A stretch of 64,000 nt of DNA, taken from the NCBI GenBank assembly GCA_036971715.1, contig JAVHJL010000006.1:372001-436000 (forward strand), in the 5' to 3' direction. The position numbers were made by a program, and so were the translations under genes. Below are positions 1 through 13,097 of the stretch, piece after piece (position 1 is the first letter of the stretch; every line of letters begins with the position of its first letter). The notes under the pieces were generated by a model. The model ran no database searches and was not told the DNA's origin. It was given only the letters and a program-made list of their open reading frames with translations. This DNA comes from Arthrobotrys musiformis (taxonomy: Eukaryota; Ascomycota; Orbiliomycetes; Orbiliales; Orbiliaceae).

Positions 1-726
1 AAAGCAAGCAACAAAGCAAGCAACCACCTTGAACAAGGGCAATCCGAAAAAGAAATTCACGAAAAACAAAATATACTGGAGGAAAAAAGCCTACGGTTTC
101 GTGGGCTTGGGTCCGAACGATTGTGCGAGTCTCATTACGGGACTTTCTTCCGCCTGTTTTTGGGCTGGCTTTGCACTCCGGGCACAGTTCCAGTTCTTTC
201 TTTTTTTTGCTTGTATTGTCTTTCACAGCCAACACTAACAAGTATTTGCTAGTCAACTTCCCACGATGGCCTCGTAGGGGAGACCCAGGGGTGAAACTCA
301 AATGTTCCGGTTATCAAAGGGCGAACCAACTGCTAGCTTCCCCGGTTGGCTGCAATGCCACATGGGAAGAGAGCGAAATCGCACTAAGAGGCTTGTGTGA
401 GAGGGGAGCCGCTGGAAAGTGAATTTCTGAGATTGAAATTCGATTCGATTTGCGAAAGGACTCACTCTGTTCTCTCTCTGTTGCTCTTTGTGCCTGAGAG
501 CAGGGCAAGGATGGAAAATCCCCCCTGTTCAAAAATAGTTCTGGGCTGGCCAACAGGGGGTTTGGCTTCTGGAAAGGTGCACAGAAGCCTTGGTCAGGTT
601 TCTTATTCTCGAGAGTGGAGAGCCGTTTGTGACAAACCAGAGAGTTGGGTCACAAACAAGTGAGAGGCGCGCGATGGAACTTACAAGCTCTTTTGTGCTA
701 TGGATCGTATGCTTTCAATGGTGAGC

Positions 727-792
727 TTCATTCATTCACAAATTCATTGATTCATTCATCACTCATTCATTCATTCGTCCGTCCGTCCGTCC
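727..792. repeat. Tetranucleotide microsatellite, TTCA block followed by GTCC block
   Basis: An imperfect TTCA/ATTC repeat runs from 727 to about 776. It passes directly into four GTCC units at 777-792. It lies in non-coding DNA and is a compound microsatellite likely to vary in length. Confidence 0.85.
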
Positions 793-2233
793 CGTGAATG
801 GAGCTGGGCCTCCTTGTTGCCTGCAGCCACGCCGCCTCCTGTGAAGCCGATCACAAAGGTAGCGGATTCGGCCTGGATTCCGTTGGATGCGATCTCGATC
901 CTTCGAAAAAACACACACGCATCCAAGCACAAACAGATGTCTTAGCAATCTTGTTCCAACTATCCAGTGTGCCTGAATTCGAACAAGAGCTGCAGTTTTT
1001 ACCCAATGAACAGGCATCTTTCCCCGCGGATACGGACGCCTAGGTGCCTCTAGCTCCGTTGCGAGGTTGCAAGATTCGCAAAATGTCCGAGAACTAAGGC
1101 AAAATATCTTCCCTTGTTCGAACGCCTTAATGCAGACGACCGGCATCCCGAGGGGCATCGCCTGTCTAAACAAAGCGGTCCGGTTCCTAGCACAAAGCGG
1201 TCCGTTGAACTTAGCATTATACCCTTTTCTTTTCCAAAAATGTCCCTTAGGATCGATCGATGTCACAAGTATTAATGGATATGATATCTTTGGCTAGCCC
1301 GGGCTTCTCTATCCAGTTACGGTTTCCGGCAGTTTCAGTGGATGAGTGGGCGGCCCTCCTTACAAAAAGTGGCCGTGGCACACCGGCACCACAAACCTGA
1401 TCCGTGTGTGTGGGATGAAGTCATCTCATCGCATCTCGTTTCCCCTGCGTGGGGGCAGCAGCAAAATCTCGAATGTCTGATTCGATTCGAATACGGGCTT
1501 CTATCTTGGAGAAAGTCATGATGGCAGCCTTCTGTGATCCAGAGGTATGCATTTTCGAACGGCGAAACAGTTTCGCAAGAGAAAATCGCGCACAGCGGCC
1601 TCGAATGTCAGTGGTGGCTACGGTCACTTTCCAGTCTTTTGCACAAACACTAGGAGATTTTTTATGTCTCTGTTCCGTAAGCCTAGCGGAAAAAAAGTAT
1701 CTAGGCGCAACGGCGCCCGCTAGGATCGAGAAGATCCATGGTGATGTTCAAAATTGCAATAGCCTCTCGTTTGATATCCTTGAAGCGAACCCACGTTCTC
1801 CAGTCGCCTCAGCTCGTCCCAAGGTTCAAAAGTCAAAAAGTGACCTCAAGTCCGCGCAAAAAAGGCAGGATTCAGCACTGATATTTCATGCACCGTTTAT
1901 CGATATGAGCGTGCATACACGCTTGCATACGACTAACTGACATTGAACTGTGGCGGTATAACCGATTAGTGGACCGTGTGGCCTTGCAGCAAATGAAACG
2001 AGCACTGCCCAAAAAAAATCTTTAAATACCAAAGAAGGCTAGCATTCTCATGCTAGCAGATATTTTTTTTAAGTCCACGCCATTTCGAGTGTCTACAGAA
2101 TCTAATACAGTTAGAACAAGCGAGTTTTTGAGCCACTTCTTTGCCTCTTTCATCATCATCGCATCGATGGTGTTCTTATGGTCATGCTTAACTCTCCCAA
2201 GAATTTGCGAACAATTTGTGTCCGCGCCACAGG

Positions 2234-2257
2234 TTTTTTTTTTTTTTTTTTTTTTTT
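2234..2257. repeat. 24-nt T homopolymer
   Basis: An uninterrupted run of 24 T lies in intergenic DNA. It is one of four homopolymer tracts of 22-25 nt in the window, the others being at 19422, 51889 and 54331. Confidence 0.9.
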
Positions 2258-5200
2258 CCCTTGAGAGGACCAGGGCACCGATTCTAGCGCCTTTCTGGAA
2301 GATCTGGTATATTAAGACATCGCGTTTCAGAACGAAAATGTACCCGGCACAGGGGAACGCGCATTCAATCACACCCCGAAGTGGATATTGAATGGATAAC
2401 CACTCGGGCACAAAACCGCAGGAACGGTATCCTTGTCAAAAGAAATCTCGCTGACTGAGAGACAGCAATGAGTGTTAGGGGATGATATATCCTTTGCCAA
2501 GAACTCGGAACCCTTAATCTCTCGTCAACAAAAGTTCGCGTTCGTGGCCTTTTCGCTTCCCAACGAGTGATTTTCCTCGACGACGATGCAGTTGTGGAGA
2601 AACCACCATCAGCTCTTTAGCTTCTCAGGACCAAGAGCTTCACAATTTTAAATGTCTGAGAAGGAAAACTCAAAAGCTCGACGCGAAGCTAACGATGCGA
2701 GCTGCCTGTGAAAGCACAATCGCACAAGTCTGCGAGACAATTTCAAGGTCACTTTCTTTTCCCCAAATGGTGGCCGGGGACCGAAGGCCTTTTCTCATTG
2801 AAAGGGGGAAGCTCGGGTGGCAATGGAAGGGGTCATCTCCTGGGATGGCCCAGGCTCCTGAATTCGCCCTCGAGTCAGCTTCGCGAGAAAGGGGGAGAAT
2901 TTACTGTACCTGCATTAGCTCCAATTTGCAAGCAAAGGGATTGGCCTGTCTGGCTGCAGTTTGTTACCGATGGGCCGGTTTACCCTGGAATAGAAAAAAA
3001 TTATTAGTCCGAGGTTACAAGAACAAACACTCCTGCTCTGGAATGAACACCCGCCCTTTGCCCGCTTCCGTGGAATGCTTGATGATCATCGAGATAGGAA
3101 TTGGTTTCGTGGTTCCGAAGGGTAATTGTTTGGAGAGCAGATAACAATACATCACCACGGTCGATCAGGCATCTCTAAAATTATCAATGTCGTATTGGGC
3201 TTGTTCCGTCGCATACAGGTGTCTTTGCGGTCGGCTTCACTTTGCCAAAAAGCGGATATCCAACCCATCTGTACCACAGCAACATCAGTTCTGAAACTTG
3301 ATAGGATGGCGGACGCTACGGGCCTTTCAATCCAGGAACTTGGAACCCGCATCGTCCTGACATGCTAATACATGTGTGCACGCACAGCCTTACCATTCCT
3401 CTTGCCATGTCACACAACCTGTTTCGCCATGCCAGAAGCCGGAATCCCGCGTCCACATCTATCTTTGAACCGGCACCAGTGGATCGACTTGTACCCAATG
3501 CCGACGAGATTGCGCCGAACAGTCGCACAGATATCAAGAGATGGATGACCCGGCAAGAATTATTAGCACCAATCTTATGTATGTACCTGTCAGTGCGACC
3601 CAATTAATCACCAAGTGTGCAACATTTGGTCCCAATTTCGTCAGTGCTATCCAGAAAAGGCGTGTGCGAAATTAGAATGTCTACAAATCCGGCGAATACA
3701 CCTATTTTAGGAGCCCCCCGGCGCGCGCGTTCTCTCGTATTCATTAAGCCAGGGCTAGTTTTTCCGCACCAGGAGTCGGAGCTTTATGGTACGACGCCGT
3801 AACCCTCACCTCACGCTCGCAGTAGCATGCTTGAAGCTAGGTCACAGACTGGTTAAAGCTAAAGTGCCCGAGCTATGAGGTTGGTCAATCGACTAGGAAC
3901 CGGGCCCATACGAGTTGATATCATGTTGCATACTGGGGTTCAGTGCAAAACCAACGTTAACCGCCCCGACCCAAAATGACATAGACACTGCAACTGGGGA
4001 GAGGTCGAAAGGAGTATTTCTAACACTGTCCATGAGTGCATCCGAAGGAATAATCTCCACCGTCAATCCTGCAATTCGACGGTGCACTGGCCTGGCAGCA
4101 GGATGTGCACAGGGAGGGCATGTAAAAAAAGACAACACACAACAATGACCACGTCACACTGCGTTTTCACTTACACGAGAATCTGGCAGTTCTTAGCACT
4201 CCGGTAGCTTAATCCTAACAAGCACATCCAATCGTCAGTCTTGACGGGTGTAATCCACCAGCTGTAGCCTGCACGACGAAAATGGCGCTGATGTACGATT
4301 GACATGTTCAATATCTTGAATTTCGAAAAGTAATGGGTTCAAATTTCCAACGCAGCTAGCTATTCCTTTCGTCGGAACTCTCGTGCTTTATCAGATAGCG
4401 CGGAGCTCTGGAACATGCATATAGTTTCTTCATGTGCATATGCATTGCCTTGATGATGTTCATCCCGGGGAATAATGTCTAAAGATGGACGTATCCGATG
4501 CTCTTCGGGGGGTGTGAAGCTGGATCAATGGAAAGTTTTTCAAATTTTTTTCGCGTTTTCGTTTTTTTTTATACGTCGACATATACAAAAATACATGGCT
4601 TGTTGACAAAGTATCTTGTTAGCTTGTAGCTAACTTCGAGTATCATGGTATATACCTTGCTTTTGAGACTTAACAAGGGCCTCCTTGCTCTATTCTCTAC
4701 ATCTTAGATGATATGATGTAGATGACACGTATACGGTGGCTGGGGGGAGCAGTTCTGACCGACACTGCCCATCATCAGGAGACAACGGAAGTACCTTACA
4801 CGAAGGAAGGGATGTTATGAGTTGGAATCATACTTGGAGCATTCCTGCATCCTGTTGAGAGAATTTTTTTTTGTTTCTTGCTTTCTCTTTGAGTTCCCTT
4901 GTTGTATATTCCTGATCCTGCATGCAGGCTTTGACGTTAGAGCTTGGTTACACAGACTATAGACGGTTCGCTCCGATTTCGCCCTGACTTAAGCAGTAGC
5001 TCGATACGGCCGGGCCGGGTGCCCAGACCTGAAGATATGTCGACATATATGCATATGTGGTAGAGCTGTGATTGCAACCGCGAACCGGCGCGTACATACA
5101 TATGTGCATATGTATATGTGTATAAATAAGGATACAGTATGTCTCAACGGATTTCGAAAGGAATTGGTGAATCAGAGTCTGAGCCTTCGAACAGCCTCGA

Positions 5201-6283
5201 TACCGGGCGTCCAATTGAAGTGGCATGTTGGAGATATCCCGCTCGAATGCCTTATCTTGCGTTTGCATTGCATTCGAAGGAATTTGAAGATTGTAACAAA
5301 AAAAAAAAAAAAGGCAGAAGAAACCATTTCAACCAACAGTACCGATCGAACACTTGCAATTGATATATCTGTACTCTTTGTCATTTGGATTCAAATGTTG
5401 CAAAGAAACAATGTTGCCTGAAATGACTCGTCAGCTTGGAGACAATGTTATAACGTTAACTCCGGCTTTTGGATTCCGGAATCCTATCTCCCTCGAAAGT
5501 TGGCTACGGGTGTTCTCCTCAACAAAGTTGAGGAATTTGACGACGATATCGCGATATGGCGGGCGTATTATTAAGAGCTATGTTGCAACATTGTGGTCGC
5601 CGTATGATACGATTCTCCTCTACGATATCTGGGCACGCACGAAAGTATATGATATCAAATAATTATGATTGTTAGTTTCATAAGTAAATTAACGGGGCCC
5701 CGGGGCTGACGTGGAAATCAGAATACAACATTGACCGACCATACGAACGCCTGGATTGATCACGTTGACGTTGACGTTGCACACCTATCATGCTGACCAC
5801 GGAGGTTGCACGTGCGAGTCACGTTTTCCTGGTATCGTGGGAACTGTATATCCACATCTAAATATTAATTATTAATATAGGAATAAACGATCTTGAACAT
5901 CAACTTATCGATCGTCTAAATTGTAGCATCTAACACAAACATGCATATTGATCGTAAAATACTGCGATAAAATTAACAAAAACATTGTTGCACCCGGGTG
6001 CATCCGCAGAAAATTGTTCAGAATGTGCTCCATTGTATTTTTCAATGCAATATTGGCAGGAAAATCGGTGTTAATCGGTACAAGTCTTGCAATAACCGAT
6101 CAGCAATGAGGGGGAGGCGATGGCTCGATTTAGCATCATACCGTCTATGAGATTATCAACTTTCGTACTAGTCTCGTCGATAACCCCCCTCTGCGTGTGG
6201 TTTGCAAGCTCCAGCCGCATATGCATCGAAAGTCGACAGCGAAAAGTTAACCCCTGAGCTGTCGATAGGATAGGAATTTAAAG

Positions 6284-7510
6284 ATGGTCAACCACAACCA
6301 CGACGTCAATCCCCAACTTGGTATTGAGCCTCTTTCTGGCGGATATTGGGGTGATTACTCATCTCCAGAGTCGGTAACCTTAGTTAGACCTTGTGTCTAC
6401 GTCAGCCCCTTGGAATGGAAACGCGCCGTGTGCGAGGGGGCTAGGACTACATATACCACCAGTTCACGCCCGGGCCCCAATAGTGCCCCTGATATTGCCA
6501 CTCTACCATTCAGAACCGGGTTGCACCCAGAGACTTGGACTTCCCCGCATCATACGTTAGAAACGGAATATTTCGACCTTTCTATCGCTAAGAGAAGGGA
6601 TCCTCTGTGGGGATGCGTCGCGGATCTAGTGATAGGGTGTTACGGCGTTAGAAGAAGACTTTCAAAGGATTACAGGAGATGCAGGATTAGAAACACCACC
6701 GCTAGTTCCCAGGGAGGCACTGAAGTTATCCTTTACGATCTGGTAGTATCGCCGACGGACGGAGTTATTATTATTTACGGATCAAACAGACCTCAAGATA
6801 ACTTCAGGGTACCCGTCGGAAGGAAATTACGTACTGATTATGTAGGAGCCCCATCCGGCGGTCCATCGCAACCTGTGCCAGCGTGGACCTGGGGCGACAT
6901 GGTATATTCCATCTGGTACTCTCAGGTTTTCTTCCGGAACCACCTGTGGATTAGAGACGCCAGAGAGAACGGACCAAATCGCAAACGAAAGCGCTCACCT
7001 ACCCGTTGTGAGCTGTGCCCAACCCAGTGCGCAATTGACAGTGCACAACAGACTCAGGCAGGGCCTAGTAGTCGAGCGCAACAGTCGGCTTCAATTGGCA
7101 GCCTGCCTCCGACCCCGGTGTCACATTATTCTGTTTATTTTCCGGTTCGGGTCCCACCACCTCGATTCGATAGGTTGAATCACATCGTATTTCGAGGCCT
7201 AGATAGCGTCGAGGCACTTGACTTTATCCGCGAATGCTACAACCAATTGAACTACTCGCTCGAACTTGACACACTGGCCAGCGAAGAAGTAAACCGCCGT
7301 CAAATTGAAACTGGAAGGCAGGTTCGCGCTGTTTTGAGGGCAGTTCCGGGGGTCTACGACGTTTGTAACATGGTTTACGAGCATATGAAGCAGCTTGGAC
7401 ATAGGAGTGTCCGCGATATTGTGGTTAAATGGTCGAAGGTTCAGAATAATAGCGAGGAGAGACTTCCGAGTGTTATGCTAGTACTGCAGGATAATATAAT
7501 GGTCCGATAG
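6284..7510 (+). CDS. Hypothetical protein, 408 aa, intronless
   Basis: I do not recognise the family. The frame is open for 408 codons, and an in-frame TAG a few codons upstream makes the ATG at 6284 the first possible start. The composition is protein-like: Trp, Cys and Tyr are scattered through the chain and there are no low-complexity runs. A basic cluster, RKRKRSP, lies near residue 235 and could act as a nuclear localisation signal. It is followed by a Cys-containing stretch (CELCPTQC), a Ser/Gln/Pro-rich linker, and then a predicted helical C-terminal third. There is no signal peptide or membrane segment. No homologue is evident to me, so it may be lineage-restricted; a long chance ORF is unlikely but not excluded. 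It sits alone between long gene-free stretches. Confidence 0.65.
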   Translation: MVNHNHDVNPQLGIEPLSGGYWGDYSSPESVTLVRPCVYVSPLEWKRAVCEGARTTYTTSSRPGPNSAPDIATLPFRTGLHPETWTSPHHTLETEYFDLSIAKRRDPLWGCVADLVIGCYGVRRRLSKDYRRCRIRNTTASSQGGTEVILYDLVVSPTDGVIIIYGSNRPQDNFRVPVGRKLRTDYVGAPSGGPSQPVPAWTWGDMVYSIWYSQVFFRNHLWIRDARENGPNRKRKRSPTRCELCPTQCAIDSAQQTQAGPSSRAQQSASIGSLPPTPVSHYSVYFPVRVPPPRFDRLNHIVFRGLDSVEALDFIRECYNQLNYSLELDTLASEEVNRRQIETGRQVRAVLRAVPGVYDVCNMVYEHMKQLGHRSVRDIVVKWSKVQNNSEERLPSVMLVLQDNIMVR

Positions 7511-8432
7511 TAGGGTGTCCAAGTTTTTTTGCGGAGCGGTATGTACAACATTCCATTTGTACTGTTTAGCAGGTGCGAAACTTGAAATTGCGCAGGATAA
7601 CTCCTCATGCATGTTTGGTACGGTTGATTGTAAGTAGTTTATTATTGTATGCTTAGTACCTTCAGAGAACACGAGACGCGAGTAATGTCTCTGAGCTTTC
7701 CAAGTTTTTTGAGAATAAGAGAATTCTTCAAATGCATATTACAATGAGCTAGCTCTGTAGATTTGACAAAAAGCACTGTGCTAATGTATTTGGTTGGGAG
7801 CCAGGTTTTCTTACATCGTGGTGCCATGTCTTCGAACCTCAAGATTGCACAATGGCAAGCTCTAGGTTGTGATAGGCGTATCCGCCTCAGGGTACTAGAG
7901 TAGCCTGATATCAAATCCAAAATTTGAACTTGGGGTTTAGTGCATTTTACCAACGTATGAGTTACATCTATTGGTGCACTCGAACCTTCGAAAATATGAC
8001 TGATCATATTGCGGCTACGCCGTAGACCGCGATACGTCTGTCGATGTCACATATCTGCTGTCGCTGCCGGAGGCTTGAGGAGTTCAACCAATATGTGTTG
8101 GTTGTTGGAATGTTATTCCACAGGCCTGCAGGCTGGGCTTGCGCTTGCTGGGGCATCGATCCGATCACTTGACCGATCCGGCAAGCTACCAGATTCATTA
8201 TTAATAGCGTTCTTGTTACATAATGAGCAGTTCGCTGGTGTTGAGTTAGGTTCAGAGAATTATATAAATCTAAGTGGTGAGCTATGATATAAAGTTAGAA
8301 CATAAGGTCTCTATTCGAATATTCAGGTCTGCGGGTGTACGCTGGGCGGTATTATCTACTAGTCCAATCGATCGCTTGCATGAGCTTTATAATTCATTAT
8401 ATACGAGAAGTTGTAATTCTGGCTATATAACT
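7511..8432. other. Intergenic region, nothing recognised
   Basis: There are only short overlapping open frames with no recognisable domains. The right end, just before the ATG at 8433, is AT-rich with TATA-like stretches (8389-8430) and probably contains the promoter or 5' UTR of the oxidoreductase gene. Confidence 0.5.
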
Positions 8433-9531
8433 ATGGCAAAACTACCCGTGGTTGCTGTTGCGGGCGGGACTGGAGTTCTGGGGAAAGAGATTGTTAGGTT
8501 TGTATACAATTGTCTATAGGCCCCGAAATAAAGATTTCTACAGTTTTGATTATCGCATACGCATATTCTAACCCCGGAGTGTAAGAAAAGGGCTTTACTT
8601 GATCCCCAGTTTCGAAGCAGGTACCAGGACGTCGTCCTCCTCACCCGGAATGCCGCTTCGCCCAATGCGCTAGAGGGGATTAGCAAAGGTGCAATTGCTA
8701 GGGAGTATTCTACAGATAATGACCAGACAATTGCCGCTGCGCTTGCCGGTGTTGATATTCTTGTCAATGTGTAAGTATTTCACACTACAGTCTCGGAACT
8801 ATTAACACTAGCCGTTTCAAACGATCTGATTTATCCGTTGCTCATATTATAAATTTAGGGTTGCTCCCGTCGACAAAGAGTTCGAATCTAAGATTGCCGC
8901 CGCTGTCACGTCACCCTCGTCCAATGTCAAGCTTTACCTTCCCTCGGAATTTGGAGTGGAGCATTACCTCCATGACTTCAAGCACCCTGTATGGGGCAAG
9001 AAGAAGATACACTTCGAGGCCGTAAGCGCGCGGAAGGATCTGAAAGTATGCTTAGTCTTCCCGGGTCTATTTACGGAACACTCGATCGGACCATGGTTCG
9101 GATTGAACACTAAGGAGGGAAAATACGAATTCATTGGATCTGGGGATACGCCCGTTTCATTCACTTCGATTGTGGATATCGGCAACGCCGTTGCTAGCGC
9201 CCTCGCAAATATTCCGGTTGAAAGTTTCCCTGAGAAGTTGTATTTCTCCGGTGATGCGGTTAGTTTGAGACAGGTAGCTGAGTTGATGAAAGATGCTGGT
9301 GCTGGTGAGATTAAGGTATCAAACTTGGATTTGGCGGAGTATAAGGCCAAGACTACCTCAAACGCCGAATCGGATCCCGCGGCATGCTTGAGGTTCCTTA
9401 TGGCAGAAGGCAAGATCAATAATGAGAAAAATGATAACGAGCTTGTTAATCCGGGCGAGAAGGTTTGGAAATGGAAAAAAATGAAGGGGTATGCGCAGGA
9501 GACTCGTGGTCGACCTTGGGCAAACCTTTGA
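8433..9531 (+). CDS. NmrA-like / isoflavone reductase-like NAD(P)-binding oxidoreductase, 3 exons
   Basis: Spliced CDS join(8433..8497, 8621..8770, 8859..9531) gives 295 aa. Intron 1 (123 nt, GTTTGT..CAG) and intron 2 (88 nt, GTAAGT..TAG) restore one continuous frame. The N-terminus VAVAGGTGVLGKEIV is the glycine-rich Rossmann loop (GxxGxxG) that binds NAD(P)H. A strand at about residue 69 ends ILVNV, and the motif LYLPSEFGVE at about 96-105 is typical of isoflavone/phenylcoumaran reductase-like atypical short-chain dehydrogenases and of NmrA-type regulators. The C-terminal half (ISF-like FTSIVDIGNAVA, then helices) fits the same fold. Length is normal for the family (about 300 aa). There is no signal peptide, so it is probably cytosolic. 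Substrate cannot be told from sequence, and it could be either an enzyme or a redox-sensing regulator. Confidence 0.88.
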
Positions 9532-10803
9532 AAGCGCTGTTGATTCAATGCAATGGAGATTTGGATTATCTGAAGCAAGGCACTTTCAAAGGCGACAATG
9601 AATAATGTTATGTTAATTTCGAATTTGTAATTCTTTGTTAACTTATGACTTCGATATATCTTGTTTTGGTCAATTGAAGAAGGTCTATCCACGTGCGCAA
9701 TGGATTGTAGTGGCGCATGGTGTGAGATCATGCTTTGAATTCACGAACAAGCTTCGGTAAATCCCTTGACTTTTCGATATCTTGATCCATTGTTAAGCTT
9801 GGCAAGTTAATAGAACTGCAGGCTAGACCGAAGCAATCGTATATTATTTCGTATCGAATTTGCCACAGGTCCGGGACAATCGTATCTGCGATATCTCGGC
9901 ATGCATATGCTTAGTTAGTTGTTCCTGCGGCTGAACGAAGTTCCCCGCGCGGCCGCAACTAGTATATCGCGTAATATCTCCAGTTTTCAACAAGTGGTTG
10001 GGATTTCGGCCGAACTATAGAACCGGGGCGAGAACAAAGCCATTGCAACATGAATTATAGACACTAGCTGACAATCAATCCGTTTTCCTAACATGTCATA
10101 TTCTTTATGTTTGATACCGCCCGCTGGGAAATTACTATCGGGAAAACTTCAATGTAAAGAGAAACAACTAGAACAATCGAGCTTTCATGTTGGATTCCGG
10201 ACGCAACCGACGGCAAGAGGTCCAGGCGGCTGCGTGCAGTAGAATTCGAATTGAATCCCGGATTTTGGAAGGATCACGACCTGCAAGCCGGCTTATCTTG
10301 GCGCACACAGTTCCAATCCTGAAGTTTGTTCTGTATGTGTGCCATTCCCACACATGAGGTATATTCTGTGGCTACGAATGAATGTGCCGGCGGTTCTAAT
10401 GCGACCCTTGTCGTTGACTAAACTATCTCGGCCGTCGATTTTGGCTTGTGTGACCTATATTCTGTAGTACTAATGGTATGATGATCCCTTGTCCGCCAAG
10501 AAAAGGCACAAAATCCAGATTTTGGCTGCATGGGAAGTTTGGCGCCCTCAGCAGCTGAACTAATCAAAAGTTGGAAGCTGCGGGCGCTGACGCTGGATAT
10601 ATCGGTTTCTGGGTCGGCGGTACCTATTTAAAACCAACAGCGCTTCCTCCTCAAAGGCCCCAAGATTGTTAACCACAGTCTGGACGAGCGGGATTCTCGT
10701 GATTATTCAATCTAGAATTTCGAGGATTTTGGATCTTTCTTTTCTTTCTTGGCTGGTTATCTATCTCTTTTTTTGTATTTGGTACACGATATATTTTTTG
10801 AAA
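9532..10803. other. Intergenic region between the oxidoreductase and the serine hydrolase
   Basis: No coding frame of note is seen. The left part should contain the 3' UTR of the oxidoreductase and the right part the promoter and leader of the hydrolase gene at 10804, including a TATTTAAA element at 10625. Confidence 0.5.
10625..10632 (+). promoter_or_regulatory. Possible TATA-like element upstream of the secreted hydrolase gene
   Basis: TATTTAAA lies about 180 bp before the ATG at 10804, in a plausible place for a core promoter with a leader of 100-150 nt. The call rests on motif and position only. Confidence 0.35.
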
Positions 10804-13097
10804 ATGGGTGTTTTATCAGCCCTGCGGCTTGCATTATCGGTTAGTGCCGTCGTGGTACAGTGTGCGACCATTCCGTTGGGACATTCGAGTTCGCAACATG
10901 CAGAAAATATCAAACTTGCGAAAAAGTTGCTATTGGAACGACAGGCAGATCCTATCACGGAATATGACTTTCGTTTTGAGACGTTAACGCCATCGGAAAC
11001 ACTCCAATGGGTGAATTGTTATGGATCCTTCAAATGTTCCAGGCTCAAGGTTTGTCCATTGTTTTGATACCAACATATTTCTTCCTTCAGTAGGAAATAC
11101 TTGTCTCGTACCCAGACCTGGGAGAGGAAATACGTGCAGAGGATCATGAGTTAATGCCGCTTTATTTTGTATCATAGGTCCCATTGGACTATAAAGACCC
11201 CTCAAAAGGCAATGCCGCGGTTGCCGCCATGATGCTTCCTGCCGATCCCAGCGTGCCTTTCAAAGGAACGATCTATTCCTTCCCAGGAGGCGCAGGAAAC
11301 CCGAGTGAACCGTTCTTTATCGGAGTTGCTCAGATATTCCGAGACTATATCCTCGAGCCTGGTTGGAACTTTGTGACGTGGGACGCGAGAGGTGCCGGCC
11401 AGACCACACCGACTCTCACTTGCTTTGCGACTCAAGAAGAGAGATATGCGTTCCAACAGCGCCAGCGGGCACTTCCTGCTCTTACGAAGGCTACTTGGCC
11501 TGAGTACCAACAATATTATCGTGACTATAACGCTAAGTGCCAGGCTCTCAGCGGAGATGTGATCCCGTACATCGGCTTCATCCAGACTACTCGGGACTTG
11601 GTTAGCCTTGCTACTGCTATGGGTCAAGATAAGATCAACCTATGGGGGTTCTCGTATGGTGCAAATATTGGAGCGTTGTTGGTCGCCCTCTATCCTGAGA
11701 AAGTTGGAAAATTGGTCCTTGATTGTGAGTCTCCAGTCCGTCCGTAGCAGGATTAAGTTACGAGACAAATTGTAACGCCCGTCGCTACTGTTGCAATGAC
11801 TCAAGAAAACTAATATTCGTCGTCGGTAATAGCCGTTGGAAAGATACATGAACGTTTCGCACCGGGAACTAGCGTCGAGTTCGAACTCCGAGACCATAAT
11901 AGTATGGTTGAATATTTCCTTCGAGCCTGTCACTCCACAGGAAGCACCGGTGGTTGCGCATTCTATTCTCCCAACATCGATACCATGCGCACCCGTCTCG
12001 ACAACATCCAGAAGAAGTTGGTCACAAACCCGATAACGATGCCGAGTCCTCCGGGCAAGTATAGTTCCGAGAACTTCAAACAGAATATGTTCGCTTCGCT
12101 TCCTGGTCTCGCCGGAGGGGCGGCATATTTATGGCCCGCGCTCGGGTACCTTCTTGTCGATGTTGAAGTCGCGCTAGCGGGAGGAGCCATCGGTGGTACT
12201 TTGGCCAGTTACTACCAAGGTGGATTCGCAGCGTACGAACCTAGTCCACCTGTCAACGGCAGGCAACAGGGTTCAGTTGATTCGCAACTTGGAATTCCAT
12301 GCACGGACTCCGGTCCTCTCGCTAGGATCACGCAGAAGGAATTCGAGGCGTTGCTTTCGAAGTTCAACAGGAAGGACCCGAATTTTGGCACTTTGTTCTT
12401 GCAGAACTACCTTGTCTGCACCGGTAAGTTGATTCATGTCCGTGCGTTAGTTGTTGCATTTTTGAAGGGAAGCGTGTTGGGCGAGAATAGGGCGGGACTA
12501 ATGGTATATATCGATATTTGCAGAGTGGACTGGTGATAATGTTGAGAAGTTGGACTGTAAGAACCCTAGACTGAGCTGGCTGTTAGGGAGTTGCCTAATA
12601 CCTTGGCTTAAATATGCATAGTTGACCTGCTGGATCAAAAAACGGAAAACACCATTACGTTCATCACACACAACATCGACCCACTGGGGCCGATCGAAGG
12701 GTAAGCCCGCAAGGTCCTAATCGATGAGAGCCGGAGCGTATTATTCAGACCTTTCTAACTGTTAAAATTTTCGAAAAATATTTAGTGCAAAGAGTATGAG
12801 CCGAAAGTTTAGAAATTCAAGGGTGGTAACAATTGATGCTGTTGGTGTGAGTATTTAAATGCTGCCGTTTATTAAGCGCCCAATTAGGCTGAGGGGAAAG
12901 ACACGTGCTAATATCTTACACCTCGTATTTATTATCTACAGCATACACAATTGCTAGGGCCGAATTCGACACCCGCGTACATGCTTGTTCACGACCTATT
13001 CAATATCCCAGGCTTCAAAGCGCCAAGAGATCTGGTGCTACAACCCGACGCAGGGACGCAAGGCTTCGGATATACTGCTTCAACTCTTGATTTGTAG
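10804..13097 (+). CDS. Secreted serine hydrolase, alpha/beta-hydrolase S33 tripeptidyl-aminopeptidase type, 7 exons
   Basis: Spliced CDS join(10804..11049, 11178..11724, 11833..12423, 12524..12556, 12622..12700, 12786..12846, 12942..13097) gives 570 aa with all phases consistent. The ATG at 10804 starts a signal peptide with hydrophobic core LRLALSVSAVVVQCA, so the product is probably secreted. The nucleophile elbow GFSYG has Ser at about residue 241. Upstream, YSFPGGAGNPS supplies the oxyanion-loop glycines and WDARGAGQT matches the DxRGxG box of S33 peptidases. The charge-relay Asp is probably D492 in HNIDPLGP, and His is H520 in DAVGHTQ, just after the last intron. The Cys-containing insert and TAP-like C-terminal domain match fungal secreted tripeptidyl or prolyl aminopeptidase-like hydrolases. 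The role is probably extracellular peptide or ester hydrolysis; the substrate is unknown. Exon 4 is only 33 nt, but the phases fit and the protein stays in register. Confidence 0.85.

Larger units (their letters stand above)
1..6283. other. Intergenic region without a recognisable gene
   Basis: All open frames here are short (under 170 codons), have no recognisable domain, and overlap one another on both strands, so I call none of them a gene. Visible structure is limited to simple repeats: a duplicated 15-nt AAGCAAGC-type unit at the left edge, tetranucleotide repeats at 727-792, and a 24-nt T run at 2234-2257. Short alternating AT and CATATG palindromes occur around 5040-5125. The region could hold non-coding RNA or UTRs of a gene beyond the left edge; nothing in the sequence decides this. 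Confidence 0.6.
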
